Shown in pieces: positions 14,543 to 20,745 of a stretch of DNA of 20,745 nt. The notes under the pieces are model-generated. The model was given only the letters and a program-made list of their open reading frames with translations. It did not search any database and was not told where the DNA came from. Positions within the stretch are counted from its first letter, which is position 1; every line of letters starts with the position of its first letter. Position numbers and translations under genes: made by a program. Source of the stretch: DATBLZ01 sp036555065 (GTDB taxonomy: Bacteria; Pseudomonadota; Gammaproteobacteria; Steroidobacterales; Rariloculaceae); the NCBI GenBank assembly GCA_036555065.1, contig DATBLZ010000096.1:1-20745 (forward strand), written 5' to 3'.

Positions 14543-15546
14543 GCGAGCAGCTCGCGTAGATCGATGACGGCCGCGTGCGCGCGCGACAAGTAGTTGGCGA
14601 GCACGAGCGAGTGATTGGCGAAAAAGCCGTATCCGTCGCCGTTCAAGATCATCGGGCTCGCTACGGGCTCGAGCGCCCCTTCGAGCTCGCGCATGATCTG
14701 CTCAAGGCTCACGACGGCATTCTTGTCCTCGAGCACACTGTGGAAATCGACTTCCGCGGCGTCCATGAACTGCAGCAGCGCCCACGCCGTCCCACGCGCT
14801 TCATAAAAGACGTCGTCGATCTCGAGCCACGGGGTCTTGACCTCGACGAGGCGGCCTTGCGACCGAGATTCCTCGCCGGCAGGATCGCCCGCGAGGTCGA
14901 TGTTGATGCGCGTTCGGCCGACGCTCGCGGAGAGCCGTTGCGACATGCTGCCGAGCCGCCGCTCGACGAGCGCGAGCCATTCGCGCAGGTTATCGGCGCG
15001 CGCGAAGAACTGGCCGTCGGTGCGGTTCGTATCGACGAGCCGCGCACGATATTCGCGCAATGCGTCCGCAGCCTCGCGGTACCGGCTCTCGGTCGGCGGA
15101 AATATCCATGAATCGTTCGTGAAGTTGAGCGCCGAGTCCGCGAACGCGAGATCGGCATCCTCGGCGGAGATCGACTGCGAGCGGCCGTAGTCGTTGCGCA
15201 GCACGCGCGCGAGATCGCGCGCTTGCACGAGCGCACCGAACTCGAAGCTCGGCATGTTGTCGAGCCACAGACCTGGCGGCATGACGTCGTTGGTGAGGTA
15301 GCCGCCGGGCTTGTCGAGCATCCAATCGACAGTGCGGATCAGCGTATCGACGGTCCGGTACCCTATGACTTCCGGCGCGGGCGCCGAATCGGCGGCGACG
15401 AGATAGCGATCCGGTTCGCGCGACCAATACCAGCCGACGGCGCCGAAGACGAGTAGCAGGACGACAATGACGATCCCTGCCGTCCACCAGCGCGTCGCGC
15501 GGAAGCGCTGCGGCACGAGTGGGCGACCGGAGCCGATTCCGAGCAT
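14533..15546 (-). CDS. DUF2333 family inner-membrane protein
   Basis: 337 residues from the ATG at 15544-15546. One hydrophobic helix near residues 22-43 (WWTAGIVIVVLLLVFGAVGWYW) anchors a large domain, probably periplasmic, that matches DUF2333: DTLIRTVDWMLDKPGGYLTNDVMPPGLWLDN near 67-97, then FGALVQARDLARVLRNDYGRSQS, WIFPPTESRYREA, and a late YGFFANHSLVLANYLSRAHAA. The family occurs in proteobacteria and has no assigned function. It starts 6 bases after the aconitase stop on the same strand and is probably the last gene of an acnA operon. Its TGA lies within a TCAGCCCTGA overlap with the convergent gene. Confidence 0.85.
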   Translation of the reverse strand: MLGIGSGRPLVPQRFRATRWWTAGIVIVVLLLVFGAVGWYWSREPDRYLVAADSAPAPEVIGYRTVDTLIRTVDWMLDKPGGYLTNDVMPPGLWLDNMPSFEFGALVQARDLARVLRNDYGRSQSISAEDADLAFADSALNFTNDSWIFPPTESRYREAADALREYRARLVDTNRTDGQFFARADNLREWLALVERRLGSMSQRLSASVGRTRINIDLAGDPAGEESRSQGRLVEVKTPWLEIDDVFYEARGTAWALLQFMDAAEVDFHSVLEDKNAVVSLEQIMRELEGALEPVASPMILNGDGYGFFANHSLVLANYLSRAHAAVIDLRELLAQG

Positions 15547-15552
15547 GCGCTG

Positions 15553-18500
15553 TCAGCCGTGCGTGCTCGCGGCGAGCTGCCGCAGCACGTACTGGAGGAT
15601 GCCGCCGTGCACGAAGTACTCTTGCTCCTTCGGGGTGTCGATGCGCACGCGTGCCTTGAACTTGTGCACGCTGCCGTCCTCGCGCTTCGCCGTGACCTCG
15701 GCTTCGTCGACGCGTTTCTTGCCGAGGCCCGCGATCGAGAACGTCTCTCGGCCTGTGAGGCCGAGCGAAGCCGCGTTCTCGCCGTCCATGAACTGCAACG
15801 GAACCACCCCCATGCCGATGAGGTTCGAACGATGGATGCGCTCGTAGCTCTCGGCGATGACCGCGCGCACGCCGAGCAGCGCCGTTCCTTTGGCCGCCCA
15901 ATCGCGTGAGGAGCCTGCGCCGTATTCTTTGCCGGCGATGACGATGAGCGGCACTTTGTCGCGTTGGTAGCGCATCGCCGCAGCGTAGATCGACGTAACC
16001 TCGCCGCTCGGGAAATGCGTTGTCCAGCCGCCCTCGGTGCCGGGCGCAAGCTGGTTGCGCAGCCGAATGTTCGCGAACGTGCCGCGGACCATGACCTCGT
16101 GGTTGCCGCGCCGCGCGCCGTAGGAGTTGAAGTCCTTCGCTTGTACGCCGAGGCTCAACAAGTATTGGCCCGCGGGAGTCTTGACCCCGATGCTGCCGGC
16201 GGGCGAGATATGGTCGGTCGTGACCATATCGCCGAGCACGGCGAGCACGTGCGCGTTCTTGATCGCGGCCGGCGGTTTCGGCTCGAGCGTCATGCCGTCG
16301 AAGTAGGGCGGATTCTTGACGTACGTGGAATCGTCGTCCCAGGCATACGTTTCGCCTTTCGGCACCTTGAGACCATTCCAGTTTTCGTCGCCGTCGAAGA
16401 CGCTCTTGTAGCTCGTTTTGAACATCGTCGACGTGACGTTCTTCGAGATCAGGTCGTGAATCTCGCGCGTGCTCGGCCAGATGTCTTTGAGATAGACGGG
16501 CTTGCCCTGTTTGTCGGTGCCGAGAGGCTCTTTGTGCAGATCGAGCTTGACGTTGCCGGCGAGCGCGTACGCGACGACGAGCGGCGGGGACGCGAGGAAA
16601 TTCATCTTGACGAGCGGGTGAATGCGGCCCTCGAAGTTTCGATTTCCGGAGAGCACGGACGACACGACGACGTCGTGGCGTTGCACGGCTTCGCCGATTT
16701 CGGTTGGCAGCGGCCCGGAGTTACCGATGCAGTTGTGAGCTCCGACGGTGCCGGCGACGAACGTGCTGAAATCGTCGACGGCGAGGTCGTAGACTTGACG
16801 CCTGCCGGCGCCACGACGATCGATCACCGTCAACGCGAACGACGGCGCTTCAAGCGCTTCCTTTTCGACGCAATAGCTCTTTGGTTCTTCGATCGCGTAT
16901 CCGCCGGTGGGCTCGTCGATGGAGTCATCCGGTAATTCGTCGACCGTCATATCGCACGACTCCGCCGCTGCGCCGTCCCGTTTCAAGGCGGCAAACCACG
17001 GACGTGCACCAATCTGCTCGAAAAGCGCGGCGGGCGACGGGAAGCCACAGCTCTCCCGATGCAGCGGCTGGAACTTGCGTGCCTCTGGGCGCGGCAGCCG
17101 TGAGAAGCGATCGTGACCCTCGAGCAGGGAGTAGTGCGGAAAGATCGCCGTTTCCTGGCCGGTGAGCTCGGCCGCGGCAAGCGCCTGCGATGCGCTGAAC
17201 GAGCGTGCAGAGTCGGCGGCGTGGAGCTCGGCGAGCCTATCCGCCATCCAAAGTCGTTGCGCGTTGATTGTGTCGACGGTCCGCCAGTACACGGCGGCAG
17301 CGCCTGCGCGCAAGGTTTTGTCTACGCAGTATCGATAGCCGACGCGCTCGACGAACGAGAGGCCGTCCGCGAGTTGCAGACGAACCTCGGTTCGAGGAAT
17401 ACCGTCGCGAGCGGCAGCGTAGCTCGAAGAAGACATGCGGACCGCGTACTCGCGAATCGATGCACCCTTGACGCGAACGCCGCAGCGGTCGAGCAAGCCG
17501 AGCAGCACCTGCATTTGCTGTACGAGCGCGGCGACATGCTCGGGCTTCGCGCTCTGGGAGTAGGCGGGCGCGCTCAGCGACGCCTCGTCGTCAGTCACGC
17601 TGGAGCTCCAGCGATGCAGCGTGGGCGCATGTCCGTCCGCGCCGAACAGCCCGCCCAGGAACTCGCGAATAACAGCGACCGGGCAGCGCTCGTCGAGCAC
17701 GAAAGCCGGCAAGCTCGCGGGTTGATCGATGCGCCGGCCGACGCGGACCCCCGGCAACGCCGTGATCGCGGTCGTGAGCTCCATCGGCAGCGCGATTGAC
17801 CACTTGCGCTCGTCGTAGCGCGTGCCGGCCGGCCGCTTGTCGGTGATGAGCTCGATGTCGTCGAGAACGGCTTCGCGATCGAGCGCCTGGCCCACGTTCA
17901 TGCGTCCTTGACCGTGCACGCTGATCGAGCCGTCGCTGAGCAAATGTCCGAGCAGCCGCGCGAACGCGAGCGTACGTGCGCGCGAGTACGCGCTCCCCAT
18001 CGAGAACGTAAAGGAGCCGGTTACGAGCACATAGCCGGACTCGTCTTCGCCTACCTCGTCGAGCGGGGCCTCGAGACCGACGACGACCCGATCCATGCCG
18101 AGGACAAGCCGATCGGCGCGTACCCAACGGCCGTCGGAACGCAGCACTTGATGATCGGGCGTGCAGGTGAGCCGGCGCCCGTCTTGGAGCACGAGCGACA
18201 CACACTCCTTTTCGCCCTGCGGGATCATCTCGCGTTGGTTCGCCATTGCGAGCGACCGGGTGCCGGTCGGCGCGAACAACCGCACGCCGCCCGCGTTCGG
18301 TAATTGCTCAATCCGGCGCGCAGTACCGTTCGCGAGCAGCACCGGAGTTCCTTCGGCGACGCAAGTCGTACAGCCGTACCCCACGACGTTGAACCCGAGC
18401 GTCTCGAGATCATCGAGGAGACCGCACTTGACGAGGTAGTCGGTGACGACCTTGGACCCCGGCGCGAGGCTCGTCTTGACCCACGGCTTCGCACGTAGCC

Positions 18501-19830
18501 CCTTCGCCGCGGCATTGCGCGCGAGCAAGCCTGCGCCGACCATGACGGCCGGGTTCGACGTGTTCGTGCAGCTCGTGATTGCGGCGATGACGACGGCACC
18601 GTCCTCGAGATCGAATGCGGCGCCGTTTTTCTGCACCGGGATCTTGGCAGGAGTCGACGCGAGCAGCTTGCGCGTCGTCGTCGCCGCCGCGCTGAGCGCG
18701 ACGCGCTCTTGCGGGCGGCTCGGGCCTGCAATGCTCGGCTCCACGCGACCGAGGTCGAGCATGAGCGTGCTCGTGTAGCGTGCCTGCGAGCCGCGCCAGA
18801 GACCTTGGGTCTTCGCGTACCGTTCGACGAGGTCGATGAGCGCGCGCGGTCGCCCCGAGAGCTCGAGGTAGCGCAGCGTCTCTGTGTCGATCGGGAACAC
18901 GGCGCAGGTGCTGCCGAACTCGGGCGACATGTTGCCGATCGTTGCGCGGTCGGCGAGCGGCAAGTGGTCGAGCCCGTCGCCGTAGAACTCGACGAATTTG
19001 CCGACGACGCCGTGCTTGCGGAGCATCTCCGTCACGGTAAGAACGAGATCGGTCGCGGTGGCGCCCTCGGCGAGGCGACCCTTGAGCTCGAAGCCGACGA
19101 CCTGCGGAATCAGCATCGTGATCGGTTGCCCGAGCATCGCCGCCTCGGCCTCGATGCCGCCGACACCCCAGCCCAAGATGCCAAGGCCGTTGATCATCGT
19201 AGTGTGCGAATCCGTGCCGACGAGCGTGTCTGGGTAGGCGAGGCGTTCGCCGTCACGCTCGGCATCGAAGACGACCCGGCTCAGATACTCGAGGTTGACC
19301 TGATGCACGATGCCGGTGTTCGGCGGCACGACGCGGAAGTTCTGGAATGCATTCTGGCCCCAGCGCAAGAACGAGTACCGTTCCTTGTTGCGCTCGAACT
19401 CGATGGCGTTGTTGGCGGCGAGCGCCGTCGCAGTGCCGAAATTGTCGACTTGCACGGAATGGTCGATCACGAGCTCGGCCGGCGAGAGCGGATTGATCGC
19501 CGACGCTTTTCCGCCGAGCTTCACGACCGCGTCGCGCATCGCCGCGAGATCGACGATGGCCGGCACGCCCGTGAAGTCCTGGAGGATCACGCGCGCGGGC
19601 GTAAATGCGATCTCGCGGTCAGGCTCTGCGTGCGGGTTCCAGTTCGCCAACGCGTCGATGTCGTCGCGCGTGATATTGGCTCCGTCTTCGTGACGAAGCA
19701 GGTTCTCGAGCAGGATCTTGAGCGTGTAGGGCAGGTCGGCAACACCGCCGCCGGCGGCATCGAGGCGATATATCCGATAGTCCGCATCGCCCACCTTGAG
19801 CTTTTGGCGGGCGCCGAGCGAATTCGCCAT
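15553..19830 (-). CDS. acnA: Aconitate hydratase AcnA precursor containing an intein
   Basis: Interconverts citrate and isocitrate in the TCA cycle through a [4Fe-4S] cluster. The 1425-residue frame is a full AcnA (extein 489 + 392 = 881 residues, near the usual 890) interrupted by a 544-residue intein. The start ATG (19828-19830) has GAGG 7 bases upstream. N-extein marks: LLENLLRHEDG, DREIAFTPARVILQDFTGVPA, NPLSPAELVIDHSVQVD, VGTDSHTTMINGLG, and SCTNTSNP with cluster ligand C421; LGFNVVGYGCTT gives C487. The C-extein opens with CIGNSGPLP, whose Cys (codon 1034) becomes residue 490, the third ligand. Later marks include VLSGNRNFEGRIHP, GDMVTTDHISPAG, SYGARRGNHEVMVRG, GKEYGAGSSRDWAAKG and NLIGMGVVPLQF. 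Nothing in the extein looks broken, so activity should depend on splicing. Confidence 0.96.
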   Translation of the reverse strand: MANSLGARQKLKVGDADYRIYRLDAAGGGVADLPYTLKILLENLLRHEDGANITRDDIDALANWNPHAEPDREIAFTPARVILQDFTGVPAIVDLAAMRDAVVKLGGKASAINPLSPAELVIDHSVQVDNFGTATALAANNAIEFERNKERYSFLRWGQNAFQNFRVVPPNTGIVHQVNLEYLSRVVFDAERDGERLAYPDTLVGTDSHTTMINGLGILGWGVGGIEAEAAMLGQPITMLIPQVVGFELKGRLAEGATATDLVLTVTEMLRKHGVVGKFVEFYGDGLDHLPLADRATIGNMSPEFGSTCAVFPIDTETLRYLELSGRPRALIDLVERYAKTQGLWRGSQARYTSTLMLDLGRVEPSIAGPSRPQERVALSAAATTTRKLLASTPAKIPVQKNGAAFDLEDGAVVIAAITSCTNTSNPAVMVGAGLLARNAAAKGLRAKPWVKTSLAPGSKVVTDYLVKCGLLDDLETLGFNVVGYGCTTCVAEGTPVLLANGTARRIEQLPNAGGVRLFAPTGTRSLAMANQREMIPQGEKECVSLVLQDGRRLTCTPDHQVLRSDGRWVRADRLVLGMDRVVVGLEAPLDEVGEDESGYVLVTGSFTFSMGSAYSRARTLAFARLLGHLLSDGSISVHGQGRMNVGQALDREAVLDDIELITDKRPAGTRYDERKWSIALPMELTTAITALPGVRVGRRIDQPASLPAFVLDERCPVAVIREFLGGLFGADGHAPTLHRWSSSVTDDEASLSAPAYSQSAKPEHVAALVQQMQVLLGLLDRCGVRVKGASIREYAVRMSSSSYAAARDGIPRTEVRLQLADGLSFVERVGYRYCVDKTLRAGAAAVYWRTVDTINAQRLWMADRLAELHAADSARSFSASQALAAAELTGQETAIFPHYSLLEGHDRFSRLPRPEARKFQPLHRESCGFPSPAALFEQIGARPWFAALKRDGAAAESCDMTVDELPDDSIDEPTGGYAIEEPKSYCVEKEALEAPSFALTVIDRRGAGRRQVYDLAVDDFSTFVAGTVGAHNCIGNSGPLPTEIGEAVQRHDVVVSSVLSGNRNFEGRIHPLVKMNFLASPPLVVAYALAGNVKLDLHKEPLGTDKQGKPVYLKDIWPSTREIHDLISKNVTSTMFKTSYKSVFDGDENWNGLKVPKGETYAWDDDSTYVKNPPYFDGMTLEPKPPAAIKNAHVLAVLGDMVTTDHISPAGSIGVKTPAGQYLLSLGVQAKDFNSYGARRGNHEVMVRGTFANIRLRNQLAPGTEGGWTTHFPSGEVTSIYAAAMRYQRDKVPLIVIAGKEYGAGSSRDWAAKGTALLGVRAVIAESYERIHRSNLIGMGVVPLQFMDGENAASLGLTGRETFSIAGLGKKRVDEAEVTAKREDGSVHKFKARVRIDTPKEQEYFVHGGILQYVLRQLAASTHG
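16834..17328 (-). other. Intein region between endonuclease and splicing block F
   Basis: Intein residues about 346-510, roughly 165 residues with no motif I can name. It contains a helical stretch (RTVDTINAQRLWMADRLAELHAADS) and, further on, SPAALFEQIGARPWFAALK, followed by an acidic linker (DELPDDSIDEP). It makes this intein larger than the roughly 400-450 residues common for endonuclease-containing inteins. It may extend the DNA-recognition surface. That is inference. Confidence 0.5.
17329..18003 (-). other. LAGLIDADG (DOD) homing endonuclease domain inside the intein
   Basis: Intein residues about 121-345. First LAGLIDADG motif: RLLGHLLSDGSI (about 136-147, acidic D144, DNA 17923-17955). 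Second: EFLGGLFGADGH (about 234-245, D243, DNA 17632-17661). Both keep the aspartate that binds the catalytic metal, so nuclease activity is plausible. Spacing of about 99 residues between motifs is normal for a monomeric two-motif enzyme. The domain closes near VERVGYRYCVDK (338-349), a pattern I recall from the end of DOD domains in large inteins. Domain edges are approximate. The DNA target should span the uninterrupted junction encoding GYGCTTCIGN. Confidence 0.88.
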
Positions 19831-19837
19831 ACCGGAA

Positions 19838-19875
19838 CCTCGATAGAGTCAGGAGTACGCCATGCCAGTATAACA
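19838..19875 (-). promoter_or_regulatory. Extended -10 promoter and Shine-Dalgarno of acnA
   Basis: Reading the minus strand from 19875, TGTTATACT is an extended -10 (TGn followed by TATACT, 5/6). The -35 position at 17 bases reads TTCAGG (3/6), which is weak but acceptable with an extended -10. Transcription would start near 19860, leaving about a 30-base leader. GAGG (19841 to 19838) lies 7 bases before the ATG. acnA can therefore be expressed apart from mnmA, whose stop lies 51 bases upstream. Confidence 0.5.
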
Positions 19876-19881
19876 AGCGTG

Positions 19882-20745
19882 CTACTGCGCCTGAACGGCA
19901 GTTTCCCGCAGCGACTCGAGCAGCGCCGAGCATACGATCGTCGCGCCGCCGAGGCACTGCGCGCCGTCGTAGAGCACGACGTACTGGCCCGGCGTCACGG
20001 CTCTTTGCGGGGCGTCGAACAGCACCTCGATCTCCGCGTCACCGAGCCGGCTGACCGTGCACGCAACGTCCGGCTGACGATAACGGGTCTTCGCCGTGCA
20101 CCGGAACGTGCCGTGGGCGCGCCACTCCGGAACTGCGCTGATCCAGTGCACATCGGTCGCACGCAGCCAGTTCTGAAGTAGCAACTCGTGGTCGCGGCCC
20201 TGGACGACGATCAATGCGTTTTCCTCCGGTACCTTTGCGGCCACGTACCACGGGTCCTCGCCGAATCCTTTGCGTCCGCCGAGGATCAGTCCGTGGCGTT
20301 GCCCGAGCGTGTAGAACGCGAGTCCGTGGTGGGTGCCGAGCACGCCGCCTTCGGGAGTGCGGATCGGACCCGGATTCCTCGGCACATAGCGGCTCAGAAA
20401 CTCGTCGAACGGGCGCTCGCCGATGAAGCAGATGCCCGTGCTGTCCTTTTTGTCGGCAACCGGGAGATCAGCGTCGCGGGCCAGATCACGGACCTCGCTC
20501 TTGAGGTAATCGCCGACGGGGAAGAGCACATTGTCGAAATCCTCGCCGCGTACGGCGTGCAGAAAATAGCTCTGATCCTTGCTGCGGTCGCGCGCCTTCA
20601 ACACGACCGGCCGCCCGGACCGGGATTCGAGACGCGCGTAATGCCCTGTCGCGAGCAATGGCGCACCGAGTCGCCGCGAATAAGCGCGCAGCACGCCGAA
20701 TTTGATTTGCCGATTGCAGAGGACGTCCGGATTCGGCGTGCGGCC
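19882..20745 (-). CDS. mnmA: tRNA-specific 2-thiouridylase MnmA (partial, N-terminus beyond the window)
   Basis: ATP-dependent enzyme that thiolates U34 of glutamate, lysine and glutamine tRNAs using sulfur relayed from IscS/TusE. The frame is open at the right edge: the last codons before it read GRTPNPDVLCNRQIKFGVL, which belong to the family, so the GTG at 20694 is an internal valine and not a start. Visible: first catalytic cysteine in NPDVLCN; LATGHYARLE; KDQSYFLHAV; second catalytic cysteine in DSTGICFIGE; GLAFYTLGQRHGL; and the C-terminal beta-barrel with AVTPGQYVVLYDGAQCLGGATI. 288 residues are present of about 360, and roughly the first 80-100, with the ATP-binding loop, lie outside. 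Its TAG is 51 bases before acnA, on the same strand. Confidence 0.93.
   Translation of the reverse strand, partial: GRTPNPDVLCNRQIKFGVLRAYSRRLGAPLLATGHYARLESRSGRPVVLKARDRSKDQSYFLHAVRGEDFDNVLFPVGDYLKSEVRDLARDADLPVADKKDSTGICFIGERPFDEFLSRYVPRNPGPIRTPEGGVLGTHHGLAFYTLGQRHGLILGGRKGFGEDPWYVAAKVPEENALIVVQGRDHELLLQNWLRATDVHWISAVPEWRAHGTFRCTAKTRYRQPDVACTVSRLGDAEIEVLFDAPQRAVTPGQYVVLYDGAQCLGGATIVCSALLESLRETAVQAQ

Larger units (their letters stand above)
16732..18363 (-). mobile_element. Intein in AcnA, 544 residues, with homing endonuclease
   Basis: Self-splicing protein element, codons 490-1033 of the acnA frame. The boundaries are exact because AcnA normally reads GYGCTTCIGNSGP. Block A is C1 VAEGTPVLLANG; block B is RRLTCTPDHQVL with T68 and H71; block F is VYDLAVDDFSTFVAG (524-538); block G is TVGAHN with H543 and N544, followed by Cys+1. 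These are the residues of a class 1 intein (Cys1, block B TxxH, terminal His-Asn). Between blocks B and F lies a LAGLIDADG endonuclease. Homing would copy the DNA element into intein-free acnA alleles. By eye, base composition is not sharply different from the extein, which suggests long residence or a donor of similar GC. Confidence 0.95.

Noticed and set aside
16732..18363. Insertion in acnA as an assembly chimera or a fused unrelated enzyme domain
   Set aside because: The insert is in frame, starts with Cys, ends His-Asn before Cys, and carries splicing and LAGLIDADG motifs in intein order. A chance chimera would not restore CIGNSG exactly.
18709..20181. 490-codon plus-strand open frame
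   Set aside because: Opposite the acnA N-extein and mnmA, which have unmistakable family motifs. The translation has no recognisable domain.
20692..20694. GTG at 20694 as the start of mnmA
   Set aside because: The frame continues to the window edge with conserved MnmA sequence including the first catalytic cysteine, so the true start is outside.

Overview
The window looks like the chromosome of a GC-rich gammaproteobacterium. This rests on the fused aspartokinase-homoserine dehydrogenase (ThrA), the E. coli-type TatD with an IGVNL metal motif, a DUF2333 membrane protein, an AcnA-type aconitase, and strong GC bias at third codon positions. I cannot name a genus. Gene density is very high: no gene-free stretch reaches 100 bases, and many neighbours overlap by 1-4 bases. 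I saw no rRNA, tRNA, CRISPR array, insertion sequence or convincing rho-independent terminator.

Layout. Left edge to 1151 (-): ornithine aminotransferase, cut by the window edge. 1213-2406 (+): RlmI-type 23S rRNA methyltransferase. 2466-4420 (+): a TetR regulator and a drug-efflux type MFS transporter overlapping by one base, with a palindromic operator over the promoter. 4496-8965 (+): rpe, thrA, thrC, a biosynthetic operon that lacks thrB. 8979-9584 (+): NERD-domain membrane protein. 9585-10400 (-): tatD. 10462-11184 (+): exported TPR-like protein. 11207-13110 (-): ABC exporter permease and ATPase. 13131-14542 (+): YgjP-like metallohydrolase and an unknown exported protein. 14533-15546 (-): DUF2333 protein. 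15553-19830 (-): aconitase. 19882 to right edge (-): mnmA, cut by the window edge.

The standout is the aconitase gene. Its 1425 codons hold a complete AcnA split by a 544-residue in-frame intein (16732-18363). The intein has all the splicing residues I looked for (Cys1, TPDH block B, His-Asn end, Cys+1) and a two-motif LAGLIDADG homing endonuclease. It sits exactly between the second and third cysteines that bind the [4Fe-4S] cluster (GC-T-T|C-IGN). The unspliced protein therefore cannot assemble its cluster, the +1 splicing nucleophile becomes a cluster ligand, and intein Cys1 forms a CxxC with the extein cysteine at -3. That makes redox- or iron-dependent splicing of a TCA-cycle enzyme a concrete hypothesis.

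Smaller points are the missing thrB, the paired 20-bp-spaced half-sites before the tetR-MFS pair, and several -10 elements lying only 6-15 bases from start codons, which suggests leaderless or very short-leader transcripts.
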